The position numbers were made by a program, and so were the translations under genes. Shown here piece by piece: positions 1 through 11,550 of a stretch of 64,000 bases of DNA. The stretch comes from Imbricaverruca yamaguchii. Taxonomy: Eukaryota > Arthropoda > Thecostraca > Neoverrucidae. Every line of letters starts with the position of its first letter. Within the stretch, counting starts at the first letter, position 1. A model generated the notes under the pieces. It saw only the letters and a list, made by a program, of their open reading frames with translations, was not told the origin of the DNA and ran no database searches. The stretch covers positions 1,139,001 through 1,203,000 of the forward strand of contig JAOTOL010001501.1 of assembly GCA_034440575.1 (NCBI GenBank), in the 5' to 3' direction.

Positions 1-253
1 GTTGCCAAACGATATTGGAGGGCCCTGGTGGTACCCATCCGGCCATGAAAAAGCGCCAACATTATATGTAGGTTACCGGCGGAGGCACCTACACTGGTTG
101 GAATAGCATGCCCTTATCACCCATGTGCAGATACGGAACCTGCAGCTGGTTTTCAGGATTGCTTTCCATTTTTCATTCATATACGTCTAAACCAGGCGTG
201 TTCTTTTTGTACATTCTTGAAGGGCAAGTGCCCCCTCAAAGTTGGCTCCGTCC

Positions 254-572
254 ACTAATATTTTAGACTTTTAACATGGGGTACCATGGAGCATGCGCTC
301 CATTGATGTGCAGCTTCTCATTAACTTCATGTATTTTGCACTGAAATAATAACAAGAATGACAACAATAATTTTTTATAAAAAATATATATCATTATATC
401 TATTTATATACGTATAATATGATATACATAATAATAATATTTTGTTATTATTATTGTTGATATTCTTATTCTTGATTATTTCAGTGCAAAAATCATGAAA
501 TTAATAGTAAGTCCTACATCGATGGAGTGCATGCCCCATGGTGCCCAATGTTAAAAGTATAAATTATTAATA
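254..572. mobile_element. Fold-back / MITE-like element with ~110-bp imperfect inverted arms
   Basis: The left arm (about 254-375) and the reverse complement of the right arm (about 425-572) align over most of their length. Shared stretches include ACTTTTAACAT, CCATGG..CATGC.CTCCAT.GATGT and TTTTGCACTGAAATAAT. The centre is AT-rich. There is no ORF, so this looks like a non-autonomous terminal-inverted-repeat element or a decayed palindrome. Target duplications are not clear because both flanks are AT-rich. Confidence 0.6.
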
Positions 573-654
573 AAAATATATATATAATATATAGTATGTG
601 CGTGTATGACAGCCATTTCCGGTTATGAAATGAAAATATATGAAAACCTCAATG

Positions 655-656
<2 letters not shown>

Positions 657-725
<69 letters not shown>
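657..725. repeat. (TA)n microsatellite, ~34 units
   Basis: An uninterrupted TA dinucleotide run. The short Ile-Tyr open frames read across it on both strands are artefacts. Confidence 0.97.
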
Positions 726-729
<4 letters not shown>

Positions 730-1000
730 ACTTCCCGGCAATTTCGGAAGCATTTGAACACGAGAGAGATGGTTGAAATCCACAGACTTCGGTACGATGG
801 CGTTAAGTTTGGCACCTTGCAACGCCAAATTAAGTTATTCATGTTCATCTAAACATGAAATAATAATGGATGCTTGCGAAAAATACTGGTCAAAATCTGG
901 CGATTCTTTCTGCCTCACCTCACCTGGGTGCCACTGACCGCCCCGGGTGGAAGGTTGGGATTTTGTGGTGGTAATTGAAATTTTAGGCTATAATTATCTT
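726..1000. other. Unique sequence, no gene seen
   Basis: No splice-bounded open frame, RNA gene or repeat was recognised between the TA tract and the direct repeat at 1.0 kb. Confidence 0.5.
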
Positions 1001-1002
1001 TG

Positions 1003-1262
1003 GAAGCTATGCTACTGCATGCACAAAATTTTGGAGACTACCGTTGTGTTCAGTCGGTTACAATGCATGCTATGCTATATTTTGAGCGTTTTTTAAGGGA
1101 CCGCTATTGTGGGATGAGCGTTGGCTGAGCGTTGGCTGAGCGCTATATGAGCTAAACTACTGCATGCACCAAGCTTTTGAGGTTACCATTGTGATCAGCC
1201 CGTCAAGATGCATGCTATGCTGTATTTTTAGAGTTTTTGAAGGGGCCGCTTTTATGGGCTGA
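1003..1262. repeat. Diverged tandem duplication, unit ~140 bp
   Basis: Two adjacent copies share CTACTGCATGCAC, then a diverged stretch, ATGCATGCTATGCT, TATTTT.GAGTTTTT and GGGCCGCT-like segments in the same order (about 1003-1130 and 1148-1262). The first copy ends in a short GAGCGTTGGCT repeat. Confidence 0.6.
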
Positions 1263-1319
1263 TCGTGGGCTGAACATGGGCTGGCCGTTGGCTGCCTTGG
1301 CACACGTGTTTCCACAGAG

Positions 1320-2080
1320 GTGTTTACAACCACAACGTTACAAAGTGCTCAGCATTATATTCCTCGTTCGTCGGGCACGCCACGTTGTGTACCAGTCTCT
1401 TGGCGGTCGGATAAATGCCGAGATGCATTGTGTGCTAGAAAGAAGGGATTCCGTATTTTTAATCTTGACAACTGCATGGCGAATCTCGTAACTTTTCGCA
1501 AGGCAAGGACTCACGCTAGGCGCACAGTTGCTGATTCCAAACGACAATCTTGGAAAGCGTATGTCAACACGTTGAGCCGTTCCACCTCGCTGTCCCGCAT
1601 CAAACGTATCTCCGGCAAACTTACCTGTATCCAACTCCCCACTCTGCGCATAAATAAACAAGATATTGATCCGAAGGATGTCGCCAACGAGATTGGATGG
1701 GCCTTCTCCGAACGACCGAAAAATACAAACAGTCGACGTTTCTCGGAATGCAAAGCCCGGTGCGAAGCACTACCCCTTGATTTAACAACAGATTCCATGT
1801 CCATATCCATTACAACAGTCCATTGTCTATTTCCGAACTGACTGCTGCTATAAGCAGCCTTAGGAACGTAGCAGAAGAATCCGAGACCTTGCACAATGAT
1901 ATTATTAAACATCTGCCGATAACAGCTTTAAACACACTATTTCTGTGTTCAACGGATTGTTGGAAAGAGGAACATTTTCATTGACATGGCGGAGGTCGCT
2001 TGTCATCCTTATCTCAAGCCAAACAAAACGGGAAGGACCCACTTCATTATCGACCCATATTATTGACGTGTTCTCTGTAA
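1320..2080 (+). mobile_element. Jockey-type non-LTR retrotransposon fragment (pre-RT and RT start)
   Basis: The plus-strand frame at 1475-1800 reads FRKARTHARRTVADSKRQSW followed by a segment like the usual ISGK and DPKDVAN motifs. That is the linker between endonuclease and reverse transcriptase in Jockey-clade ORF2. Further on, in shifted frames, come PLSISELTAAISSL and FNGLLERGTFSLTWRRSL, matching the start of the RT domain, then a KPNKTG-like segment near 2025. At least two frameshifts and a stop break it, and neither endonuclease nor the RT catalytic core is present. It is a dead fragment, cut at its 3' end by a GTTCT microsatellite. Assignment rests on recalled family motifs. Confidence 0.7.
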
Positions 2081-2112
2081 ATTGATTGAAAAAATGGTGA
2101 ACTTGTGCTGTC

Positions 2113-2172
2113 TCTGTTCTGTTCTGTTCTGTTCTGTTCTGTTCTGTTCTGTTTTGTTTGTGTGTGTGTGTT
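2113..2172. repeat. (GTTCT)n followed by (GT)n microsatellite
   Basis: About eight GTTCT pentamers, then a GTTTT transition and a short GT run. The compound tract sits at the broken 3' end of the LINE fragment. Confidence 0.9.
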
Positions 2173-2449
2173 ATTTTGTCGATAACGAGAACCATGAGAT
2201 GGTCCGAAGACTAGGTCTCCTGATTTGTTAATGGAATTACTATTTATGGTTTCCAAGTGGAGGGAGATGTCAGTTGTAGTCAGGCATGCGTATATGATGT
2301 TAGCAGCACTACACCGATGCAAAATAACATAAATTTGATAACCTAATGCAGATCCAGTCGGGTCTGCAAACACCAGTACTCCTCATGTCCGACAATTTTG
2401 GCTAACTATTCGGGATATGGGTATACTTTAAGCAGCTGGCATGTAGCTC

Positions 2450-2493
2450 TCTCTCTTCTCTCTCTCTCTCTCTCTCTTCTTCTTTTTTTTCTT

Positions 2494-2558
<65 letters not shown>

Positions 2559-2560
2559 TA

Positions 2561-2596
<36 letters not shown>

Positions 2597-2618
2597 TATA
2601 TATTATTATTATTATTAT

Positions 2619-2664
<46 letters not shown>

Positions 2665-2761
2665 TTTTTTTTTTTTTTTTTTTTTTTATTTTTTTTTTTT
2701 TTTTTTTTTTTTTTTTATTTTTTATTTTTTATTATTTTATTTTATTTTATTATTATTTTAT

Positions 2762-2795
<34 letters not shown>

Positions 2796-2808
2796 TTTAT
2801 TAAAAATT

Positions 2809-2872
<64 letters not shown>

Positions 2873-2890
2873 CTTCTTCTTCTCTCTCTC
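2450..2890. repeat. T-rich low-complexity tract (CT, poly-T, TTA, poly-T, TTC)
   Basis: About 430 bases with almost no G and only rare A: a CT run, poly-T, TTA trinucleotides, long poly-T blocks, then TTC and CT. On the minus strand this is A-rich and lies about 210 bp beyond the poly(A) signal of the 4.1-3.1 kb gene. The phenylalanine-rich open frame across it is an artefact. Confidence 0.95.
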
Positions 2891-3093
2891 TTCTATTTTT
2901 TCCTCTCTATCTCAGTCCTCCTTCTTTTCTGACCCTCACTGTTTACCACCCTCCCCGACCTACCCGTACGGTCAGGCCATCGCCCTCTCTCAATCGGCTC
3001 ACACCACATACCCCCCTTTATCGGCCCCGACACATCTTCCGGCACCCCGTAGTGCCGACGTGGCGATAGAAGAACGTAGTCTCTGATAGTATT

Positions 3094-3099
3094 TTTATT
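3094..3099 (-). promoter_or_regulatory. Poly(A) signal AATAAA
   Basis: The minus strand reads CATCAATAAAAATAC. The hexamer overlaps the stop codon of the gene at 4093-3095, a compact 3' end that supports real transcription on this strand. Confidence 0.6.
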
Positions 3100-4093
3100 G
3101 ATGTCCTAAGTGTGCACGGAAACTGGTCTGTAGCCGAATGAGGCTACGCCGCACTCGAGATGGGAACGTTCCCAGGTGGAGCGCACATAGTTCCTCCACC
3201 AGCGGGCGGAGCTGCGCCAGCCGTTGAACGGTTCCGACCACCGATGGGGTGGAACCGCCAACGCCCGGCGGGAGAGTAGGGGCCGCCCTCTCAGACGTTG
3301 CGACGGCAACCAAAGGGGTGGCGTGGCTCCCTGAGACCGCGCTCCGGCCAGGCACCAGGTCCTTCAGAAGGGCCGCGAGGGCATCTTCTCATAACAAAGG
3401 GCCAGGCGAGTCGCCCGGCCCTCCGGCGACAGCCACGCGGCACGCGCCGCCGCTCGCACGAGGGCGCTGCCTGGCAGGGGTGGCAGCAGCAACACGTTGG
3501 GGGCGTAACCCCGCCAGAGGGCGTACGCCCCCCCCCCCCAACTCGTCTAAGAAGGACGCAGCTCGGTTGGCGTCCCTGCAACAGAATCAAGCGGTTAGCA
3601 AAAGTAGAAGGGCCAACGCGACCACCCCTCCCCGTCAAGTAGTGAAACTCGATATTGGCACACAAGAGCTCGCTCCAGGTTAAATGACGCCATAATGGAC
3701 AGAAAGCAACATCAAACAACGAGAAGAAAGCAACAGAGGTTGGGTGAAGGCAAGTACACCATTTCGGTTCACTCCAGAGGAAAGGGCGCTGGAACAAACA
3801 ATCGTGAACAATCTATGGAAACATCCGAAGGGGGAGGGGACTTACCGCAAGGCCGTTCCGTGACGCTCTTCGTGCCAGTCGGGGTGGAAGGCTCTCCCCA
3901 GCCGTCTCCGCCTCCGGCCCACGACCTCTCGGAGATGGGCAATGCTCCTAAAGTCGTCGGGCCCGAGGTCCAAAACGACCTCAGGCAGACATTGAAGGAT
4001 GTCCTCCAGGTCCTGGTCCACCAACCGGGAGAACATCAGCTCCGCCTCGACCCTCTCCTCCTCACCAAAACAGAGCTCTTCTTCCGACGACAT
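3095..4093 (-). CDS. Two-exon gene, unknown protein (~240 residues), two apparent frame breaks
   Basis: I do not recognise the protein. The start is an ATG at 4093 in a strong context (CCCACCATG). Exon 1 (4093-3846) encodes an acidic start (MSSEEELCFGEEERVEAEL), a helical leucine-rich stretch and an arginine cluster (GRRRRRLGR, about residues 59-67), then HPDWHEERHG. It ends CG/GTAAGT. The intron (3845-3576, 270 bp) has CTAAC, a pyrimidine tract and TTGCAG. The frame continues exactly across the junction (ALR-DANRAASFLDEL). In exon 2 the frame is disturbed at a C12 run (3528-3539; 11 would keep frame) and near 3381-3396, where one extra base would restore it. After that a GC3-rich frame runs uninterrupted (LLKDLVPGRS... 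RAHLGHQ) to a TAA that overlaps AATAAA. Codon use is strongly biased to G/C in third positions. The breaks could be assembly errors or early pseudogenisation. Confidence 0.62.
3576..3845 (-). other. Spliceosomal intron of the 4.1-3.1 kb gene
   Basis: The donor is GTAAGT at 3845-3840. The acceptor TTGCAG ends at 3576, preceded by CTAACCGCTTGATTCTG, which gives a good branch point and pyrimidine tract. It interrupts a codon after its second base. Confidence 0.65.
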
Positions 4094-4299
4094 GGTGGGT
4101 AGAACTGACAGGGGAACACGACGGCGGAAACGAGGCAGACTCCCAGGTACGCCACGCCTATTTGGGATCCCCTCAAGGATGGAGCACCACACTCGCCGTG
4201 GCGCGGCGAAACTGAAAGCGAGGCAGACGACCTGCGAGCCGTCCTCCTATGAACTGAACGTTTCCGGGTGCTGGTAGCGAGTGTTCAAGCCAGTTAAAT

Positions 4300-6140
4300 T
4301 TTCTAGAATATTATTGTTGTTATATATATGATGTGCGTTTGGACAATGTCTAATTGCGAGAGGGTGCGATGAACGGACACTTCGGGGGAATTAATTCATC
4401 TGCTCAGGATCTCTTGACCGCGAAATCCCGCTGGCCTCTGCGATCCAGGGGTGCAGGTGAGGGGGCGAACATGGTATGCATGTAGGAGGGGCCGATAAAG
4501 TGGCCACCACATTGTGTTCGCCGGAAGTCTGGCGCCAGACTTCCGGCGTATAGGCAAAACACTGCCCGGCAATTTGTCTACCCCCGAACTCTGCACGTGG
4601 GCACGGTTGGTGCAGAGATTCGAGGGACACATGGACGGGTTTGGCATGCCATAAGCCCCGAGACTAAAATGGTAGGGCCGGCTAGGGTATAGAGACGACC
4701 AGGTACGTGCCCAACGTGGTAGGGATCCGTGCCCGCCCGTGGGATACGCCAGACCTGGTCCCAAGTGTACGACGAATAAGGCCCGGCGCGGCATCAATCG
4801 AACTTAAGGCTAGGTATGTCGGTCAAAGACACCAGAGCACTTGTATCAGTCCTCGAGCCAGTACGATGAGCCACCTCGTTGAAGTTCAGACTTTGTCCAG
4901 GCGAGGAACGCTGCCAATAATGGCTCGGCCAGCCATGATTTGCAGTGAAAGGTTTGCTTGTTCGGTCAACGTTCCATCAAAATTAGAGCAATGGTCTGTC
5001 GATATATGTGTTTGTGTACCGCTGAGGGGCGGGGGAGGGGGCGGGGACGAGAGCTAAATTTTGGGACCAAGCAATTCATTAATTAATAAGGAGACCATGA
5101 ATGGGTCGAGCAAATGTGAAGTGAATGAGGAGACCGAATGCGAGTAGATAGCGTTAAGGATCAGCGGAAGCCGCTTGAGGCTCAACATAGCCACCTATTT
5201 CGTGCGGTACATTGCACAAAATTATACTATTACTAGCGTCCAAAAAGTGTCATGTCAACTCGGAACATGTCATTCAAACCAAGGACAAATTTCATTCTCA
5301 TCAATTTTCTCTAAATACAGCGTATTGGTTATAATTTGGCTGAAGACGCTCACTTACCTATATGGTGTTCCCAAACCTTTGACCTCGCACATACATAAAT
5401 TTGTGCTAGGGACGGCAACTCAAACTAACATCACGTCGGCTTGGGTTTGGGGAATGTGTGGTGGAGGTGGCGGCGAAGAACAACACATTACACCACTGAC
5501 ATAGGCACAATCAACAAAGGAGTGAGTTACGTCAAGCCCTCACTAAGTTCAGTCAGTTCAAGTAGTTTAATTAGTTCCAGTCGAGTTTAGGCTGGATCGA
5601 GAATACGTTTTACATACCCATACCACTCACCCCGAGTTTAAGCTGCATCAGGAACACCTCTCACACATACCCCACTCACCCCACACACACCCACCCCACT
5701 CACACCCCGCACATCCACACCGCCACAACACATTGCACCCACACTCACCACCACCCCCGTCACCCCACCGGCGGCAGAGACGGCACCCCTACAATACACT
5801 GCCAACATCGGTAGGACGAGCGCCTTTCGTGGATGATTGTACAGTTACGCCGACCTAAGCCATTCGAAGGCAGGTGTTGAACTACGTTTATCGCTGTCCC
5901 TTCTCCAAACGTCTCGCTCTGGTTTTCACGCATGGACACATGCAGTGTGACGGATGTTCTCGGACAATCGTGGCAGTTTCACGACTCCTCGTATGTTCGC
6001 CTGATGGCGGCTGCCCCACCTCCGACCGAGGCCCGCCCCTGACCGGTCAACCAGTGCGTGCACTGGAAGTAACCCATGTGAATGCAGATGTAGCTGACCG
6101 GGAGGTGATGGTCTGGGTGTGCCAAATGCTTGCTTTGACG
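4300..6140. other. No gene recognised; C-rich CACTCACCCC-type tract at 5630-5790
   Basis: Short open frames here lack splice signals, start context or family motifs. The 5630-5790 stretch is rich in CACTCACCCC and CACACC words. The palindrome at 4.52 kb is listed separately. Confidence 0.5.
4519..4548. repeat. Perfect 30-bp palindrome
   Basis: CGCCGGAAGTCTGGC is followed at once by its exact reverse complement with no spacer. The flanks do not extend it. Confidence 0.95.
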
Positions 6141-6145
6141 CAGCT

Positions 6146-6327
6146 AGCCTGAAACTCGTTCCTACGCTAGTGAACAGGCTGGTTTCTGGTCGTAAACTCG
6201 TTCTTAGGCTGGTGAACACGCTGCTTTCTGGCTGGAAGCTCGTTCCTATCCTGGTGAACAGGCTGGTTTCTGCCTGGAAACCGTTCATATACCGGTGAAC
6301 AGGCTGATTTTTTGGCGCATTAGCCAT
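6146..6327. repeat. 42-bp minisatellite, ~4 copies
   Basis: The unit carries CTGGTGAACAGGCTGGTTTC and a CTCGTTCCTA segment. The length is a multiple of three, so a minus-strand frame reads a 14-residue repeat containing SLFT and GTSF. No independent sign of a gene was seen. Confidence 0.8.
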
Positions 6328-6584
6328 GAGGTGACTTAGTTCAACACAAATGGAATATATTTTTCCCTTGAACTACTCGTAAATTACACATTGAAGCTTT
6401 TATCGAGACTATGACGCTTGCTCTAATGTGTGTGGTCATGGGAAGTCTTTCACGTGTGGGAACTTTATCGATCACGGTTCCATGTGGCAGCATGGCAAAC
6501 CAATTAATTACTCTTCGTGCGAAGTCATTTCATCGCTTTCTACGGACGGGCTCAAATCGTGTCGCGATGCATGTTATGGCACAG

Positions 6585-7075
6585 TCTGTGCCGCGCTGTG
6601 TGGTGCAGGCACCATCGGCACAGTATGTGTCGCACTGTGTGGTGCAGGCACCATTGGCGCAGGATGTGTCGCACTGTGTGGTACAGGCATCATTGGCACA
6701 GGATGTGTTGCACTGTGTGGTGCAGGTACTGTCGGCACAGTATGTGTCGCACTGTGTGGTGCAGGTACCATCGGCACAGTATGTGTCGCACTGTGTGGTA
6801 CAGGCACCATTGGCACAGGATGTGCCGCATTGTGTGGTACGGGCACCATCGGCACAGTATGTGTCGCACTGTGTGGTACAGGCACCATTGGCACAGGATG
6901 TGTCGCACTGTGTGTTACAGGCACCATTGGCACAGGATGTTCCGCACTGTGTGGTACAGGCACTGTTGGCCCAGTATATGTCGCACTGTGTGGTGCAGGC
7001 ACTGTCGGCACAGTGTGTGTCGCACTGTGTGGTACGGGCACTGTCGGCACAAGATGTGATGCACTGCACGGCACG
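6585..7075. repeat. 39-bp minisatellite, ~13 copies
   Basis: The unit contains GTCGCACTGTGTGG, GCACC.T.GGCACAG and TATGT. It is in frame (13 residues, Cys-rich when read as CVALCGAGTIGTV), but all three plus frames and the minus frames are open across it, so openness is not evidence of coding. Confidence 0.93.
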
Positions 7076-7249
7076 GACAACCTCGACCCAGCGGATTTCG
7101 CCCGGTTTGGCTCGGCCATTGTTGACTACATGCCATCTGGCGTGCAGTACCATTGGTTCATAAACTTTGGATTTCCGCTTGTTGACGTGAACTCAGTTCC
7201 CAATTCGGTGTTGACAGACAGAGTTCGGCCACGATCTGCGGTGGCCTAG

Positions 7250-10040
7250 CTCCAAGATATACAAGATATTCTTCGTACGAACGCGGGTTGGATTAGCGAG
7301 TCGACTTTCGGATTGGATTGGATATAATTATCTTCGGAACTTGCGTGTTTGAAAAGGACTTAGGGTTGATGTAGAGCTATGTTGTTGTTCTCCTTGCTCG
7401 AACCAATGATCCTGCAAAATAACTGGGTAATTTGTGCCGTTCTGTGCTTCATTGGATTTCGACTGGTCACGGATTGACCGTCCCGGATCAGAAGTGGATT
7501 GGTTCGGGACATTTCCGTCCTGGCTGTGTTCAGTGGTCAGTAGGGTTCAGCGTTCAGCGTAGTTCAGTAGGGTTCAGTGGTCACCAGCGGCGTCCAGTGG
7601 TCAGCAGGGGGACGCTCTCGCCATACCTCTGGCGGCAAGGCCGTCGCGGCGCCGCCACCGCCCGCGGCCGCTCTGCGGTCCAGTTATAGCCCAGCTACCC
7701 GCCGGCCGAGATGGCGCAAGGGCAGCGGTGCGCGCGCCGCCGCCGTCCGGCTTCGAAAGGCGCCGCAGCCGCGCAGGGGCGCTGCGGTGGACAGTGTACA
7801 CACCCCTGGCGCGCGCCGACCGTTGTGGTAGACCGGCGATCAGTGGAGTCTGGCCGCCGCCGGCCACGGCGAATTAATTAGCCCCCCCTCCCGTCCAGTC
7901 GCTGCAGGTGCACGATGAAAGCTGTCGGCGACAGGGCGGGCCAATGACGGCTTGGAGGCGTTCGGCGGAACTTATTGGACCGCACGGCGGTCGTGGCGGC
8001 AGATTTTACACCGCGTGCGCGACGAACGCGCCCTCGTGCGTCCGCTAATTTGCCGATGGATTCAATTTGGCTATGTGATGAGCACAAAGTCGTACATGCA
8101 GATTGGCGTCCGCCAGTTGACATTCGCTGTCGGGTGCCATAGTTCCAGAAGCAGGCACATCGTCTTATCAGACCATCATGGCCAGGAGCACGGTGGCCAC
8201 AGGCAATAATGGCTCGCGCATAAACTGACTGTTCTAGACCTGCCCCCAATCCGCGGTGAAGCGGATCAACACAGAAACGTAATTGCAATTTGTGTGTAGT
8301 CAACTTTCCCTGGTATCGAAAACCTCACGGAAAGGCCACCGATTTACTGGCACCGATAGGCAAAATTCTGGCAATCTGGAAGGTGGGGAGCACTACAAAA
8401 TATATGCTTCTAGTTCAAATTTGCGTCCAATTTCAGCGATTTTGTTCTGCCGATAGGTATTTCATTAGTTAAAGTTTGATAGTTCTTGAAGTAGCTAGAA
8501 TATTCCCCTTGTCGGCCCAAACACCAAGCATGAGGGCATCCAGAAACGTTGCAATGTGATGTACCGCGAGAAGTCCAATAATGCAATTTCACAAGGCTCT
8601 TGGGGGAAAAGGTGGAGAAGTAAACATGTATGTTGATGTCTGGCTGTCAGGAGCCGTCCATTTTGTATTTGTTGTATTTGTATTAGTTCCGTTTTGCATT
8701 TGGTGTGATAGCCATTGGCAAGGATAGTGGTGATGTCGGGTGAATAATTGAAAGGATCTAGTACAGAGGACACCTCAGCAACAACGTAATTACTGATTAT
8801 TATTTTTGGACATGCTTGCAATGTGCATGGGCGTTCTAATACCTGCTGCTTTCTTCTTTAAGACTATTGCAATGGGTCAAATACTTATTGGAATGGCTCA
8901 AAAGAAAGTTGAGATGACTTTAATCATTGAAAAAAGCGTACATAAAGATACCCCCGGACATAACAAGCCAAAACACAACCAGCTAGTCCAGCGGGGGAAG
9001 CACGACTTCTGCAACAGCCAACTTGTCCAATGACCGTGGACGCCCAGTGCATTGCAGGTCGGCGTGGGTGGACAATGGGTATATCACGCACAGTTAGGTT
9101 TCGTCAGACGTGGTCATGTTCGGCCATGTGAACCGCCGCGACACGGGACGCTTTCGTTTTGCTCCACAGTGTTCCACGAGTGACTGTGTAATATATTACG
9201 CCACCTGCCGCTATTTGCACCATTACCGTTCTGGCCACCGCCCTCCTCAATTACGGACGGCTATGTGTTCGCCAGAATTGAGTACAAGATGCAAATTGGC
9301 CTAGTTATCTCCTGCGTCACCAACAAGGACACTGGACTTTTGGGAAGCAGTGCCTAATTGACATCGGCAGCATTTTCGCACCACGAATCGCTCAGAATCA
9401 ATCACACCTGCTTGTGTGTGTGAACTGCCGCAAAGCATCTTGTGTTGTGGAGATGGTGGCGGGTTTGAGGGGGCTGATGATTTCGTTGGAACTGAGAAGA
9501 CGGCGTCGTAGTCTGATTGGAAACGGGATGTGATGGTACTCAAAACAAAGAGAGTCGCGAAGCGCCAGTGGGACCGATTGCAATTTCCTTCTCATTGAAA
9601 TTTGTGACATGTGGAGCATATTGGATTGACGATACAACTTCATAGTGTACACCCGATTTCATCATCGGTACTTTGAGCACTGTGTTCCAATCGAAGCTGG
9701 CCATACCTATGCCGCAATTGAGCCAAATCTGTCAAATGCAATGCACTTTTCTCAAACTTGAATACACAACAACCAAATGGTCCAAATAGCGAATGTCGTA
9801 CGTGCGACAATCGTTCCTCGCAGCATCCCTCCAGCATCCGGTGATTACTGCCGCAGGCACTAGGTCGGCGGGCATGTGCCAGGCGACCTCCTGACTGGCG
9901 TCCGTCGCGCCGCCGTCCCGGCTGGGATAAGTGACGTCAGAGTGGCGCCCGAGCCGTAGCGCAACCGTGGGTCGTTACCCGAGTGACCTTCTCACGACCG
10001 GCAGGTGCGGCGTAACACGCGTCGACGCGCCGCCGCGGTC
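7250..10040. other. No gene recognised; CpG-rich patch at about 7590-7870
   Basis: The 7.59-7.87 kb patch is very GC- and CpG-rich, with open frames on both strands but no paired splice sites that I trust. It could be an island near a promoter or an exon. Just upstream (7510-7580) is a short GTTCAGTGGTCAGTAGG-type repeat. I see nothing gene-like in 8.3-9.85 kb. Confidence 0.45.
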
Positions 10041-10069
10041 TGGCCGGATGTGAAAGGTGGTGTGGACGG

Positions 10070-10310
10070 GCGGGCAGGCTGTGGCCCGAGCAGGACATCG
10101 AGAACTCCCACTCACCTCTGAGACACCTTCGGCTCAACGGGGACGGGGGGCAAACTGTGGCCCGGACAGGACATCGAGAACTCCCACGCACGTCCGAGAC
10201 ACCTCCGGCTCAACGGGGACGGGCGGGCAGACTGTGGCCCGGACAGGACATCGAGAACTCCCACGCACCTCCGAAACACCTCCGGCTCAACGGGGACGGG
10301 CAATTCGACG
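10070..10310. repeat. ~77-bp minisatellite, 3 copies
   Basis: GGACATCGAGAACTCCCA recurs at about 10093, 10169 and 10246, each followed by a CTCCG.GACACCT.CGGCTCAACGGGGACG segment. The copies are GC-rich and nearly identical. Confidence 0.9.
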
Positions 10311-10714
10311 AGGAGACGCCGTTCCCTTGGTGACGTCAGCACCAACTTGGGCTTGCATTATTTCCATAGAGAGGTCATATTAGCAGGCTGCCCGAACCAT
10401 GACTAATGGTGACCTTAGCCTCGTCTATGGATTGGAATATTCCACTGTTTAATGACGTTACTTATTTGTGGAGAACATCATCTATCGCAATAACAATGAT
10501 TCATGAACAATCAAAGTTGCATGCATCTCCGTACAATGTACGCATCTCCGTACTACGCATCTCCGTACCATGTACCAGTTCGAAAGCCAGCTAGCGAGCA
10601 GATTTTGCCTCCTCGGCACAATCAAATTATATGTCACTGCATGCAATCCTATTGTTAATATATATCCCAGGTATTATTTCAGCCATAGGTGTGTGGTACC
10701 TATGAAAATGTCCC

Positions 10715-11290
10715 TGCAGTTCCGTAGCCAAAAAGTACCACGGCACACAGACTGCAGTGCCCTGACCAAAGAGTACCACGGCACACAGACTGCAGTGCCG
10801 TAGCCAAAGAGTACCACGGCACACAGACTGCAGTGCCCTGACCAAAGAGTACCACGGAACACAGACTGCAGTGCCCTGACCAAAGAGTACCACGGCACAC
10901 AGACTGCAGTGCCGTAGCCAAAGAGTACCACGGCACACAGACTACAGTGCCCTAACCAAAGAGTACCACGGCACACGGACTGCAGTGCCCTGACCAAAGA
11001 GTGCCACGGCACACAGACTGCAGTGCCGTAGCCAAAGAGTACCACGACACACAGACTGCAGTGCCCTGACCAAAGAGTACCACGGCACACAGACTGCAGT
11101 GCCGTAGCCAAAGAATGCCATGATCTACAGATGCAGCACAGTAACCAAAAAGTACCATGACACACAGACTGCAGTGTCGTAGCCAAAAAGTGTCATGGTC
11201 TACATACTGTAGTACCGTAACCAAAGAGTGCCGTGGTTCACAGACTGCAGTACAGTTACCAAAGTGTGCCATAGTCCACAGACTGTAGTC
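10715..11290. repeat. 38-bp minisatellite, ~15 copies
   Basis: The unit contains AAAGAGTACCACGGCACACA, GACTGCAGTGCC and either CTGACC or GTAGCC. The copies decay towards 11.3 kb. The period is not a multiple of three, and open frames with a 38-residue period appear in several frames. Confidence 0.95.
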
Positions 11291-11550
11291 CTGTAAAATT
11301 ACGCCCGATAATATATACTTGGTTGTACGCCTTTGATTTTCAACCTTTCAATCCTTTAGCGATCATTTAACATCTCATATAATTTGCATAGAAATTATGG
11401 ATATCCAAGTGTACCTCGTTAAGCACAGTGATCCGCCTTCATTCTCACGTTGCATAAACATATACATGCCTGGAAAATACATGAACACGGAGCATCAGAG
11501 GCGCCAAAAACAAAATCACGGACACCCCGATTGGCTAACACTTTAAAAAA

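Noticed and set aside
2398..3069. Phenylalanine-rich membrane-like protein
   Set aside because: Pure low-complexity T tract.
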